The translations under genes and the position numbers were made by a program. Below, piece after piece: positions 1-11,930 of a stretch of 64,000 nt of DNA. Each line of letters opens with the position of its first letter. Position 1 is the first letter of the stretch. This DNA is from Mixophyes australis (taxonomy: Eukaryota > Chordata > Amphibia > Anura > Limnodynastidae), in contig JAVHZZ010000005.1 in NCBI GenBank assembly GCA_036250195.1, positions 72,124,005 to 72,188,004 on the forward strand. The letters run 5' to 3'. Below the pieces are notes generated by a model. The model saw only the letters and a list, made by a program, of their open reading frames with translations, was not told the origin of the DNA and searched no databases.

Positions 1-195
1 TTCTAATTAGGTACAACACTTTTCTACAGAGTACTTTATAATAATGTTTTCCTATTTTGTATTGCATTAGATTAGATGATGTTCTATTGATTAAACCTTA
101 ACTGCTCTGCTTACCTACCCTACTCCCTAGTGAGCTAATGTTTGTCTCAGGGACAAGCTAACGAGTTATATTACCCTTATATGTGCTTAGTTTTA

Positions 196-3085
196 CTCTT
201 GAGATTCGACTCTGTCTTTTCCGTCAACGTGAACGGCCTCAACTCCCCACGTAAGCGCACAATTCTTTTGGGTGCCTGTAGGAGAGAGAGAGCTGACATC
301 GTATTTCTACAAGAAACACATCTCACTGGAGTCCACTCACAACTTCAGGGTAAGCAGTGAGGCTACCACTATGCAGAAACTTCAACAACGTTGTTATGAT
401 AAAGCAGATAAAGCAGACTCTGTACTGGCTAGAAAACTCAGAAAAAAATTAGTCCTGAATCATATTGATAAAATTCGACAGTCTCACTCAGGCGATATCA
501 CTTATGACCCATCAGCGATAGTTAGTGAATTCAGGGAGTTTTATTCTTCTCACTACAATCTTCCTGTGCATCCTCCTTGTGGGGACCTCCCGACTCCTAC
601 CTTGACTGACTACCTCTCATCCACTCCTCTTCCTAAAATCACCTTAGCACAGCAGTGTTTACTGAACACAGATATCACCCTGCCTGAGCTCCTGGTGGCT
701 ATTAGGTCCTTGAAGTCTTCGTCAGCTCCGGGTCCTTATGGCCTCACCCCTCAGTATTACAGTGTTAAGTTTGCCGGGGTCCCCGTCTAACAAAATTCTT
801 TATTAATGTGCTTGAGGGGGCTTCCTTTGATTCTGCCACCACTAGGGCAAACATAATTGTTATACCGAAACCAGGGAAAGACCACTCTTTTTGTGCCAGC
901 GATAGGCCTATTTGGTTTCTCAACATTGATCTGAAACTATATGCAAAAATTCTGGCTGAACCTCCAGGCTCCTCCAGGCTGAACTCACTCCTACTTGCCC
1001 TCATCCATCCAGACCAGGTGGGTTTCATCCCAGGGCGTCAAACCCCTGATAATACTATAAGGATCATGGATTTGATTCATAAGATTTGTAACGATAACCT
1101 TCCTTCCCTTCTCATGGTCGTTGACACTTGATGCTGAAAAGGCGTTCAACCGCATTTTCTGGTCGTTCATGGAGGGGGTGCTCGGAGCGTTGGGGTTCAC
1201 AGGCAGATTTTTGAAAGATATCTTGGCCCTCTATCGTTCTCCCTCTGCCACTATTTCTGCAAATGGTCTAACCTTGATGCCCTTTCCTATTTTGAATGGC
1301 CCACGCCAAGGTTTCCCCCTCTCCCCACTGATATTCATTCTCACCATCGAGTCTCTGGCCACTAGGATCCAAGCCAACCAGGAAATAGCGGGTATTCCTG
1401 TGGGCTCCTCTACTCATAAGATCGCTCTGCATGCTGACGGTGTCCTGTTGTCCATCACTCATCCCACCACTTTGGTGCCTCCCCTCTTGGCCAAATTGGA
1501 TCTATAGGGCTACTTTTCGGACTACAGGAACAACTCGGACAAGACGGAGGGGAGGGGAGCCTGGGGATTCCTGATTTCTACTGATACTACCTTTCTGCCC
1601 AACTCGCTAAATGTGTTCTATGGTGTGGCTTGACAGATTCCAGAGTATGGTCTAAACTTGAGGCAGAGGGTTTGGGACTGCTCTCGCTCACCTCTCTCCT
1701 ATGGCTCCCAAGGTTTCATCGCCCTAAGTGTTTTTACTCCATCCAGTCATCTCACATTCCCTATCCATTTGGGAGTCCTCCTCTCAAAAATACAGCCTCT
1801 CGCCTCATCACTCCCCTGTGATACTGTTATTTAATTCCCCGGATTTTCCCCCGGAACGTCTTCCTATCTCATTTCAGCCATGGCACTTGCGGGGAGTCAG
1901 ATATCTCAATCACCTAACATCTTCCACGACTTTTCCTCAATATTCTGACATCCAATCTCGCTTTCATATTCCCTCAAAACACTTCTACCAGTTTCTACAA
2001 CTACGCCATTTCCATAATGCAGTCAAAGACTGCCTCTCCTCCCGCCCTCTCTCTACCTTCAAATCCCTCTATTTGTGGCAATCTTCAACAAAAGGTCTCA
2101 TCTCCACACTGTACTTTTTAGCTTGCTCGCTCTACTTTAGGCCTTCGGGACCCTCACAAACAATACTGGGAACGGGACCTTGGTGAGGTGTTATTAAATG
2201 AGGAATGGTCTGAGATCCATGAGAATGCTGCCTCCAGTTCTATCTGTGTTAGAATTAAGGAGAATATTTATATGGTATTATACCAATGGTACTATGGGCC
2301 TTCACAACTCCTTAGAATCCTCCCTGACTCCTCTGATCACTGCTGGCGAGGGTGCTCCCACAAAGGCACATTCCTTCATGTCTGGTGGTCATGCCCAAAA
2401 CTGACAAGTTTCTGGACTGAGATCAAACATATGATCTAATCAATTCCTCAGGTGAATATTCCCCTGGAGCCCAATTCTTTCTTCTTCCTCTGGGAGCCCC
2501 CTCGGAAACCCGACATCAGAATAAACTAATTAGACACATTCTCTCGGCAGCTACTTGCCAAATAGCAGCAGACTGGCGGCAGCAATCTCCCCCCACCTTG
2601 CAGACCATAGTTAATAGAGTTTGGCAAACCCAGTGGATGGAGTATATGACCAGTGTCATCCGCAACTCCTCGAGAGCCTTCACCAAGGTTTGGGACCCAC
2701 GGGTTTCCTTTTTCCAGGCTTGCTCACCTTTCACATAATTAAGTATTACTATCTTTCTCCCCTTCCTAGCTCTTTTCGATCCTCTCATTGTATCTAGCCA
2801 CTTCTCCCCTCTTCCACTATTTTTTCATTCCCCTCCCTATATATCTTATTCTTTATTTCCCCTTTTTCTTCTTCTCTCCCCTCTGTATGGAAAGCTCTTG
2901 GTTATTCTTTCTTTACATTTATAACTATATGAGTGACTCTATCTCTCTGCTGGTTGTAGACTCTGTTTGTTTATCTTGTTAAATACAATTTGTGTACTCA
3001 CACTGTCAGTTGTAAACTATTTCTCATGTGACCATGCAAAAATAAAACATTTAAAAAGAAAAACAAAAAAGATTATAAAATCTTC
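196..3085 (+). mobile_element. Tx1/L1-like LINE, decayed and internally deleted
   Basis: Plus-strand non-LTR retrotransposon. The order is an apurinic endonuclease start near 200-355, reverse transcriptase pieces at 360-1505, and a C-terminal region with a cysteine/histidine knuckle near 2335-2400. The 3' end is A-rich with AATAAAA near 3040-3080, as expected of a LINE tail. Between endonuclease and reverse transcriptase most of the protein is missing, so this is an internal deletion rather than simple 5' truncation. No target duplication was found. The same family occurs on the minus strand at 28.8-31.4 kb. Confidence 0.85.
205..2439 (+). pseudogene. LINE ORF2 (endonuclease-reverse transcriptase), broken
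   Basis: Would encode the endonuclease/reverse transcriptase that nicks DNA and copies the LINE RNA at the nick. Visible pieces: an endonuclease start reading NVNGLNSPRKR then FLQETHL (216-325); a linker and early RT (370-790); RT with AFNRIFWSF and LSPLIFILTIESLA (1130-1510); the catalytic box, where FADD has become HADG (about 1430-1445); and the C-terminal knuckle CWRGCSHKGTFLHVWWSCP (2340-2400). These lie in different frames with stops at about 790, 1131 and 1507. The lost catalytic aspartates mean it cannot be active. Family assignment is by motif recognition. Confidence 0.85.
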
Positions 3086-3313
3086 CTTTCCTATCATGCT
3101 GAAAAAGACATTCACTGATATTTGGAGATGTCATGCATATACAACGGATTGAGTCTGTAAGTCCAGGACGGTTCTGAAGACTGCTGACAATTTTTGTACC
3201 AGGGACAGCTTCGAATAGATCCAGTGCCTTCCTGATTTGAAGAAACAGGAATAACCTCACTTGTTTGTAACAAATAATAGCGCCTGTAACATCAGAGAAG
3301 TGGATGGAGATCA

Positions 3314-3490
3314 GGGGCTAGATTTACTAAGCTGCGGGTTTGAAAAAGTGGGGATGTTGCCTATAGCAACCAATCAGATTCTAGCTTTCATTTATTTAGT
3401 ACATTCTACAAAATGACAGCTAGAATCTGATTGGTTGCTATAGGCAAAATCCCCACTTTTTCAAACCCGCAGCTTAGTAAATCTAGACCC
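3314..3490. mobile_element. Palindromic MITE, family A copy 1
   Basis: Nearly perfect inverted repeat. The left end GGGGCTAGATTTACTAA mirrors the right end, and the arms contain CCAATCAGATTCTAGCT on both sides of a short centre. Four more copies lie at 8846, 14183, 49765 and 53531. It has no coding capacity, so it must have been moved by another element's transposase. Confidence 0.85.
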
Positions 3491-4451
3491 AGGACTTTAC
3501 AAAATTGTTTCCTTGGGGCACTCGATGAAACTCTATGTTGTAATCTTTCCTGAAGACACCTTGTACCCACCGACCCTAAGTGGTAAGTTTATAGACCTCT
3601 GTAAAGTTTGCAATATTGCCACCCATAGAAATAAACAGAGGTTGGGTTTGGAGAGAATCATTGTGTTGTTTGCATTCCTGGCCTCACTGTTTTAGCTCTA
3701 AAGGCCCAAAAGTACAGTCTAGAAGAGTTGTCAAACTGACTAGAATACTGTTACCCAGGCCTATAAGTACAAGTTTCTTTGAAATGTTAATTAGAGTAAG
3801 AATAAGAAAAATGCCTTGCCCGTCTATCCGTTGGCAGACATACCTCCAGTGATTATTTTGACCAAAAAGGTAAATCCTTCAAATGGAGGTATCAGGTGGT
3901 TTTGTATATTGCAGATATGGAGCCTATGGATATAGCCAAAGAGCTCTTCTTGCTACTACTATTGAAGCCATACTTAAAGAAGTAAAGACAATTTTATCCA
4001 GAGAGGCCTCACAAAAGAAATTAATACTATTCTGCATAACTTCCTCACACTTAAGTAGATATCGTCTACTAATTAATTCTATAAGTTATTAGCACATAAT
4101 GTGAGTCTTCTAAAGACTGAAAATATGGCAAACGCGTACTATAATGTCTGAAAAACACATATATTTATTTTTTTAAATAGCTTTCAATCTTTCTATCCTT
4201 ATGATATTTTATAGGACATCCATCTTCTAATAAAATAATGGTTGTTGATAAACTTGTTATAAAAGAATCAATTCTTGGAACTAAGCTCCAATTAGAGACA
4301 TCCTCACCCTGAAAGGGTCACAGTTAAGTTATCTCTTATTAGGCTCATCAATGTATTCAACAATTGAAATCATTTGTAGTCAAGATCTTTTGGAACTTGG
4401 TGTGTATGAAAAACTCTGGTCTTCATCTGATGATGTGTATTATTTTTTTCG
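3491..4451. other. AT-rich spacer, nothing recognised
   Basis: No supported gene or element. Short open frames at 3513-3695, 3616-3852 and 3883-4092 show no family motif. Confidence 0.5.
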
Positions 4452-5090
4452 ACTTTCACAATGCCGACATAAGTTTAAGCAACGTTAAAAATGTGAATAC
4501 TATAAAAGAGACAATCAGTAAATACAGACTTACTATATTAGTGACCTCCAACATTCTGTGTGGAGTTTTTATGTTCTCCCCTTGTTTGCGTGAGTTTCTT
4601 CCGAGTGCTCCGGTTTCCTCCCACAATCCAAAAACATACTGGTAGGTTAATTGGCTGCTATCCAAATTGACCCTAGTCTGTCTGTGTGTGTGGGTTAGAG
4701 AATTTAGACTGTAAGCCCTATTGGGACAGGGACTGATGAGAGTGCGTTCTCTGTACAGTGCTGCGAAAATAGTGACGCTATATGAAAAATAAATGATGAT
4801 GATGATTCCCCCCACGCCGTAATCCAGACGGACCTGCCGCCTGAATTACATTATAGGTGGTGGGAATGCCCATTGCTGCTTTAAAACCGTCAATCTCACT
4901 GTGGCCATTGTAAGTGACATCATTTGTTGATGGATACATTTTAGAAAGTCGCATTTTACTACTGCCGGAATTTAAGCGTGGAGGGGAATGTTGGAGGTCT
5001 CTTATATAGTAAGTCTGTATTTACTGATTGTCGGTCTTATAGTATTCTCAATTTTAACGTTGCTTAAACTTATGTCGGCATTTTGAAAGC
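4452..5090. mobile_element. Long-TIR DNA transposon or MITE, interrupted by a SINE
   Basis: The two ends are inverted repeats of about 105 bp (4452-4556 and about 4986-5090), both carrying the AATGCCGACATAAG sequence. Left-arm similarity resumes after the SINE at about 4805, so the SINE landed inside the arm. No transposase frame is visible; superfamily unknown. Confidence 0.75.
4557..4804 (+). mobile_element. SINE copy 1, 5' truncated
   Basis: Body matches the fuller SINE at 52152-52490: TTCTCCCC, TGCTCCGGTTTCCTCCCA, AACATACTGGTAGGTTAATT, GACTGTAAGCCC, GGGACAGGGACTGATG, then a GATGATGATG tail. The tRNA-like head is missing. ATTC occurs on both sides and may be part of the target duplication. 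Confidence 0.8.
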
Positions 5091-5421
5091 CTAATTAATG
5101 ACTACGACCGGTCTGATGATCTTGAAAAAAAACATCCTGAGAGTAAACAGAGTCTAGCCAATCATTCATTCCCATGGACTTCTTAATATAGTTAAGGATT
5201 GTATTATCCACCTCTAGGTTTCACAATGTCCCCTTTCTCAGGAGCACAAACTGTACAAAAATCTCCTATATAGTCATTAGCTAAGGGATTATCACATGCT
5301 CCACACAAACATCTATTGGTTTTGTAGGTTCTCTTTCTATGCATGGCTTCCACATGATTACTGGTAATAAGAGAAAAAATCTATATAATAATAAAGCAAT
5401 ATTTCAATGTAGAAAAAAAAC

Positions 5422-5454
5422 ACCCTTACCCACGTGCTTACCCCAGCTTGTCCT
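5422..5454 (-). other. Candidate short host exon (weak)
   Basis: On the minus strand, a pyrimidine-rich tract is followed by AG, about 32 coding bases (SALTKLKDKL) and a good donor, GG|GTAAGC. It keeps frame with the upstream candidate exon at 5560-5680. Protein not recognised; could be chance. Confidence 0.25.
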
Positions 5455-5559
5455 TCAGCTTTGTAAGTGCTGACTCTGGATCCATTGTGAAAAAAAAAAG
5501 CTTGTAGTCAAATAATCATGAAGGTCAGCAGTATCCTTTTCAGCTTACAGAATTCCTAC

Positions 5560-5680
5560 CTTGGGATCACTGTCATTACTGTTCGTGGCTTGCAGGTGCA
5601 TGCTCACAAACACCTGCTTTCGCCGTTGGAACCAGCTACTGCTGCGTGAGGCATCAGCTCTCCTAGAGCGGCTGATTTTT
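5560..5680 (-). other. Candidate host exon (weak)
   Basis: On the minus strand, a polypyrimidine tract ending CCTTGTTTTAG precedes an open stretch of about 40 codons (ISRSRRADASRSSSWFQRRK, then VFVSMHLQATNSNDSDPK) that ends CCCAAG|GTAGGA, a good donor. The Arg/Ser-rich start resembles a kinase or 14-3-3 target segment, but I do not recognise the protein. It is the only stretch in the window that looks like part of a host gene. Confidence 0.35.
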
Positions 5681-5734
5681 CTAAAACAAGGGAGTGCACC
5701 ATATTGACAATTGGAAGTGCAATGAGCCTCCACA

Positions 5735-7386
5735 AGGGAAACATGTACTGGCCTAAAGATCTCAAGTGGTCACCTTATATACCTTATACACTTGTTTCTT
5801 TTTCCTGTTTCTACTCAGTTGATTATGGAGTTAACCCATTGTAAGGTTGACAATTCATACATCCCAACTGTCCCTATTGTGGCGGAATGTTCCGTTTTAC
5901 GGCCTGAAAAAGAGGCGGGGTTTAATGGGAAAGTGGATGGGCTTTTGAACAAATATGGCCATTTGTGGGTGGATTTTTAACTGGGCTACGTTTGGGCAGG
6001 GGCATGGCTTATTTTGTCCCGCTTTCAGGAATATATATATATATATATAATATATATAAGGCTTCACCAACAATACAGAGCCAAGTTCTTCTTCCAGTTT
6101 CTGCTGTGGCCTACCTCAGGCCAGTATAAATGTAGACTGTAAACTTTCTATGTGTACTTTTTATTACAACAACTGCAACTGCATAGTACGCATATGAGAA
6201 ATTATTAAGGTTGTTGAAAACCCTTTGCTTACACTTGGATCTGTTCTAATTATTTTACTATTTCTATGTTAAAAGCAACAGAAACATTCCCCAAATATAA
6301 CCAAATATTTACCAAATATTTATACAATATATCTATACAAAGAAATAGTGTAGATCTCCTTTGAGACTTTTCTGAACTGGCATCATTTTTTAAGTTTTGG
6401 ATTTATTAAGCCTGCTACCTGAGATGTGCCAGCTCATTTGTAGGCTGGCCCTGATAGTGTCATCACACTTCACTAAACATTACCCCATCTGCCATGAATG
6501 TATTGAAAATAAAGATTTTTCTACAGTAAGCATTTTAAAGAAATTTAAATACCAGTTTATGGGCTATTAACCATTAGTCTATTTAGTTTTTACATTTAGT
6601 AGTAGAGAGAGAAAAGCCAAGTGTTGAATCCATGTGGTTAAATTGAGCACATAAACAGTTAATAAGAATAACAGTAATGTAAAGCTCCTTGAATTACAGT
6701 GAGCTATTAGAAACTTTTATGCACTTTTTGGATATGTTTATATTCCTTTGTGAGAAATCTCTTCTGATTTATAGGTTATGGTCTGAATTGGAAAGGAATG
6801 AGAGGGTTTCGGCATTTGTTTATGAATGCTTGTGATTTTCATATCTGCCCCCTTTTCTTTTTCCCCAATACTGCTATTATTTAGAGCTTTGTTTTATTTT
6901 TTTAAGCCCTCAGCTGTTTCATGGTGACCTTGGCTACCCGGTTCCAAAAACATAAGTAAGCATAAGTAAACTAAATTATTAAGTGTAGACACTGACCTTT
7001 TCTTGGCCCTCACTGATTTTATAAGTTCTTATTCTTCAGGATATACAAACATGGGTTGCAATTGTGCTATATTTTCCCTTACATAATGATATGGCACATG
7101 AATAATTCCCTTAAGCACTAGTGAAAAGAAACTGAAGCTTGAATCTAATATGTTGCCACTACGCCACATTTTGTAACCTTATACACATAAATGTTTAATT
7201 CACGCTACAATATTGATACATATGTAGCCTGTAATTCCTCGTCAGTGGCATGAAGCTTCTAGATATGCTATAGTAGGTGAAACTGAGAGCTGACTCATTA
7301 TACTGTTCTGTCCCTTCTTAACTCCTATTCTCAATTAATGTTTATTATCTTTGATGACTCCCTGCACCAATTTTATATTTCATCTC
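5735..7386. other. AT-rich spacer with short (TA)n
   Basis: Contains a (TA)n run at about 6031-6054. From 6100 to 7380 the sequence looks single-copy and AT-rich, with no gene or element recognised. Confidence 0.5.
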
Positions 7387-7389
7387 TAT

Positions 7390-7729
7390 GGGCCTGATTC
7401 ATTAAGGAAAGTTAAGTAAAAAAATTGAGCAAGTAGTCTCCTGGACAAAACCATGTTACAATGCAAGGAGTGCAAATCAGCTTTCTATTTTGCACATAAG
7501 TTAAATACTGTCAGTTTTTTCCTGCAGCACACAAATACTTGATAGCTTATTTGTACACTGAAATTCAAAGATGATATTTGTGTGCTACATGAAAAAGCAG
7601 CCAGTATTTAACTTATGTAAAACCATTAGAAAACTAATTTGTACCCCTTGCTTTGTAACATGGTTTTGTCCAGGAGACAACTTGCTCAATTTTTTTACTT
7701 AACTTAACTTACCTTAATGAATCAGGTCC
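7390..7729. mobile_element. Harbinger-like MITE, family B copy 1
   Basis: Terminal inverted repeat GGGCCTGATTCATTAAGG, mirrored at the right end (last arm CCTTAATGAATCAGGTCC), flanked by a 3-bp duplication TAT (7387-7389 and 7730-7732). Both arms carry the CCATGTTACAATGCAAGG-type sequence. The 3-bp A/T duplication suggests PIF/Harbinger; that assignment is inference. Confidence 0.8.
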
Positions 7730-7874
7730 TATGGGACTATCGGGGGTGAAAACATCCATCACCCAACAGGTGGCAGACGTTCTTTGTTTTTACATATTGG
7801 ACAAATTGCCTACCATAAAAATAGGGCTCACATGTGTCCAAGTGTTCCCAGGTTAGTCCGTTTTTCCACCCAAA

Positions 7875-8187
7875 GGACCTGATTCATTAAGGGAAGAAAA
7901 GCAGAAAAAAGGAGTAAATTTGCTCCTGGACAAACCATGTTGCAATGCAAGGGATGCAAATTAGTTTAATATTTTGCACATAAGAAAAATACTGCTTTTT
8001 CATGTAGCACACAAATACTTGATAGCTTTATTTTTACACAATTTAAAGTGGATCTCGGACATGCCCTACCCCAACTATAAATCTGTCCCCACATTTTAAA
8101 TTTACCTCCCCCTCCAATGCAACATGGTTTTGCCAAGGTGCAAAGTTACTCCTTTTTTTGCTTTCCTTTCCTTAATGAATCAGGCCC
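7875..8187. mobile_element. Harbinger-like MITE, family B copy 2
   Basis: Begins GGACCTGATTCATTAAGG and ends CCTTAATGAATCAGGCCC, flanked by AAA (7872-7874 and 8188-8190). The interior has an extra stretch (about 8045-8110) not seen in copy 1 but shared with the copies at 43954 and 54639. Confidence 0.8.
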
Positions 8188-8190
8188 AAA

Positions 8191-8845
8191 ATGTTTAATG
8201 TACAATGCTTACTTTCCTATAGTTCAGACTACTGATGCACCCAAACTAGCTGTATAAGTAAGAACAGATCATTGTTTTACCTAATACAGAACCAAAGGAA
8301 ATTATGGGATGGTTTTATGGCTGGAGCAAACTTCACCAACTCATCAGATAACAATCACAGTAAAACTGACACTTGTACCACTTTGGTGTACATAGGTGCA
8401 GCCCTGATCCGATAAGGTAAGCACTTGCAGGGCAAGCACTTGCAGGAAAATCAGCTCTTTCCAGGAAGATGGGCATGGTATATATGTACACCTTCCAATA
8501 ATACCTGCTTTGGTCCCAAAATGCCACTGTCTTCATTTTCTTGGAATTTATTTCCCTATTCTTCTTAGATTTGTATTGATAAAAAAATAATTCTGTCCCT
8601 CCTAAAATTAAGATATAATCTTTCCTGCATGTCAGTTCATGTTTTATTGCTTGTTTTATGTAATCTCAAAATAACAGAACATATGCGAGATACAATCCCT
8701 TTAGCATCTGATGCATGATCAATTCCTCAGCACTGAGTGAATGACTGAGCACATAAAATGACCATTTCTCAGGTGCTGTCACTATCTCACAAATTTCAGA
8801 GCCCCTAAAACTGGACCTATATAGTTCTGTTAGTTGGGAAGACAT
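8191..8845. other. Spacer, nothing recognised
   Basis: No supported gene or mobile element. The minus open frame at 8333-8536 has no family features. Confidence 0.5.
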
Positions 8846-9019
8846 GGGGTAAATGAATCAAGCTGTGGGTTTGAAAAGTGGAGTTGTTGCCTCTAGCAAC
8901 AAATCAGATTCTAGCTGTCATTTTGTAGAATGTACTAAATAAATGATAACTAGAATCTAATTGGTTGCTAGAGGCAACATCTCCACTTTTTCAAACCCAC
9001 AGTTTGATAAATTTACCCC
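8846..9019. mobile_element. Palindromic MITE, family A copy 2
   Basis: Inverted repeat beginning GGGGTAAATGAATCAAGC and ending in its mirror, with the family's AATCAGATTCTAGCT centre arms. Confidence 0.8.
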
Positions 9020-9925
9020 ATGATGTTACACTAAGTTTTATTAATTTTGTTTTTTGCAATAAATGTCTCAATTTGACCAATTAAATGCTGTTGTGAGGTA
9101 TGACTGTGTTGTGAATTGTATGTATTGTTTTTAAAACTTTTTATTTGAATTGCATCGTAGTAGAAGAACAGTCACAGGACTATAACACGCTAGTAATCAA
9201 AAGTGTTAGCTTCCCCCTCTACTGAAATATCAAAAGCCGCAGCTGTGTGAAGGGGCTGCAAACAAGTGATGTTTGTTTACTGAGTCGAACATTTTTCAAA
9301 GAAAGGAAACAGAAAAGGGATTTGGTTTTCTGAAGACTTTGTTCTACAAGATGGAATGAGCTGACTGACTGAAACGTAGCAGCTGCCTAGTCATGTGAGA
9401 GCCAAATACTGGGAACTGTGTAGGAAGAAACCGACAATTTGGGTCTGTATCATGACTTAATCCACTAACAGCAATGTACAAATTTTGGATTAAAGGAGAA
9501 CTGCAGCGAAAAAATATAATAGAACAAATGTGCCCGCCACTGGTGTATGACCTTCAGGTGTGCACTTAAGGAGGTTTCATGCTTCCCAAAACACTCTCCC
9601 CTCCACCTGGGAATTGGGTGGTCCTGGGGCACTTTATGGTTCCTGATGGATACTTTATATTATGCGGCCATAAATCATAATAATCCGTTCCTCCCCTACA
9701 TTCCCCATGTATTTGCCTGTCTTCCTCCCTGGTTGACACATGCCACACGTGGAGTGTGCACCATCTGACATGTGTGCCATCCCCTGGGAATAAACAGCAA
9801 GAGAGGCAGCCTCTGAATCATACAACGTTAGATGGAAGAAAGGAAGTATAGGGGGAGGGGAATGTACTTAATGTAATATGAGAGGAGTGAGGGTGGGGGC
9901 TGATAATTTCAAGCTGGGTCGGCTT
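9020..9925. other. Spacer, nothing firmly recognised
   Basis: The 73-codon frame at 9547-9768 has no recognisable domain. From 9830 the DNA becomes purine-rich on the plus strand and runs into the L2 element. Confidence 0.4.
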
Positions 9926-11225
9926 CTAGAGTATGGGGGAGACAAGAGCATGTTTAAAAGAGCAGGGGAAGATTCCAGAGGAGTGGGATAGGTTGAGGAG
10001 GTGGGCAAGGTAGGAGCAGACTTCAAGAGAGAGGGGAGAAAGGAGATAGCAGCAGCAGAGGAGGGTGAGGCATGGAGGGGAGAGAGGGTGGGGTAAGAAG
10101 GGACTGCTGGGAGAGGTCATGACATATAGACTCAATCTTGGATTTGAAGTGGGTAGCAAAGTTGACAGCAGAGAGCGTGGGGGGGGGGGGCGGAAGAGGG
10201 GGAAGGGAAGAGGAGGGAGTAGAGGATGGCAAAAAGCCAACGGGGATTGGAGGATTGGGAAGAAATGAGAGCTTTAAAGAAGGAGTGTTTAGAGAGCGAT
10301 AGGGCCGAACTGTAGAAGGCAATGAGGATGAGGACCGTGAGAGGGGTGGAGAGATGCTAAAAGAGAAGAGTTGGTGGTCCAAGAGAGGAAGAGGTGAATT
10401 AATGACGTTGGAGATAGTACCGAAGTGTGAAAAAAAACAGATCAAGCAAGTGGCTACTGCGATGGGAGGGAGAGGTGGTACATTGATAGAGACCAAGGGA
10501 GGAGGAGAGGGAGAGAAGTTTAGAGGCAGCAGGGCCTGAGGGATTGTCTATAGGGATATTAAAGTCCCCCAAGATGAGTGAGGGAAGATCAGAGGAGTGA
10601 AAGTAAGGGAGCCAGATGGCAAAGTGATCAAGGAATTGGGAGACAGGACCAGGAGGGCGGTAGATAACAGCAACATGGGGGTGGACTGGATGAAATAGGC
10701 GGATAGAGTGTACCTCAAAGGAGGAAAAAGAGAGGGAGGGTTCAGGGGGAAGAATCCGCAAAGAGCAGCAGGAGGAGAGAAGTATGCCGACGCCACCACC
10801 TTGCTGGTCTCCAGGTCTGGGTGTGTGGGAGAAGGACAAGCCCCGAAAGACAGAGCACCAGGAAAGGTAGTGTCCTCAGGGTATAGCCAGGTTTCAGTGA
10901 TGGCAAGCAGGTTGAAGGATCTAGAGGTAAAGTGATCATGGACAGAGGTCAAATTGTTACAGACTGACCTGGCATTCCAGAGACCACAGGATAGAGGAAT
11001 AGAGGGAAGAGAAGAGATGTGGATGAGACTGTATGGGTTGCTCGACTGCAAGGGTAAGTAAGCTATGGAGCGAGGGGCATGACAGGGAGAGAGGGTTGGC
11101 ATTGGACAAGAAAACAGAAATAAGAGGGAACTTGTTGGCAGATAGGAGACAAGAGGCAGGAGAGCAAGAGGTGGGGGAGGAGTGAATATGGGGCAGATAA
11201 GTGGGTTGATGAGTGGGAGAGGCAT
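9926..11225 (-). pseudogene. L2-like ORF2 fragment: AP endonuclease
   Basis: Reading the minus strand from high to low coordinates: LWNARSVCNNLTSVHDHF and LLAITETWL (about 10990-10870), GGGVGILLSS (near 10790), VAVIYRPPGPVSQFLDHF (near 10660), LILGDFNIP (near 10570), and SHRSSHLLDLFF (near 10420). These are the conserved blocks of the apurinic endonuclease that nicks target DNA. Then comes the linker with FKSKIESI (near 10190) and the first RT block (near 9930). The frame switches several times (10839, 10496, 10240), so the gene is dead. The catalytic RT region is absent. Confidence 0.85.
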
Positions 11226-11930
11226 AAGGTAGGAGTGACGTGAGGGAATAGATTTCCTGGGGGGAAAGAGAGGGAGGTACTAGGTAGGAGCAGACTGACG
11301 CTGAGAGAAGAGCAGTGAAGATGTCAAGAGGGAAAGGGTAGAAGGGCAGCAAGTCAGATCAGGGGCACAGAAGAGAAGAGGTGTGAAATCGAGAGGGGGA
11401 TGGGGTGGGAGAGGGGGGAGTGAGGAGGAGGAAGAATTTGGAGAAGGTGGACATGGGATAGAGGGAGAGGACAGAAGTGAGAGAGGAGCAAATTATTATA
11501 AAGCTAGAGAAGGTGTGGAATAGACAGGTGAAAGTAGTACAGAAATCAAGGATGGTAAGGCCTTACAAGTGAAGCGAGGAAATGGTGAGAGCAGGAAAGG
11601 TGATTAAACTGAGAGAGTGCAGCTGTAGAAGGAAAGAAAAGAGGAAGAACAGATATAAAGTATGAGCCAGGGAATAGGAAGCAGTAAGGACAGTAAAGAA
11701 ACAAGATGGGTGTGTTTAGATAAACAGATTAGACGGTGACAATAGGCATGATTAGAAGGCAATTGTATTACAAAAGGCATAATACAAGGTGCGCTGAGCT
11801 GGTTATTTAAGTCCACAGGACAAGAGGGAACCAGATAAAATTTCAAGCTAAGTGGAGCAACAGTGCGGTTTAAAGGTGGTAATGCAAGCAGCATAATTGG
11901 GATCAATAAGTCCAATTTTTCCTCTAACAT
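9926..11930 (-). mobile_element. L2-like LINE, endonuclease half, 3' part missing
   Basis: Minus-strand non-LTR retrotransposon. The endonuclease is visible, and reading stops just as reverse transcriptase begins (FKHALVSPIL at about 9926-9960). The same RT start occurs at 34.6-34.7 kb, so the families are related. LINEs usually lose their 5' part; loss of the 3' half implies a later deletion or rearrangement. The upstream part (11353-11930) is presumed 5' UTR or ORF1 and is uncertain. Confidence 0.8.

Noticed and set aside
10065..10935. Plus-strand glycine/arginine-rich open frames
   Set aside because: They are the opposite strand of the L2-like endonuclease gene, which has clear domain motifs on the minus strand.
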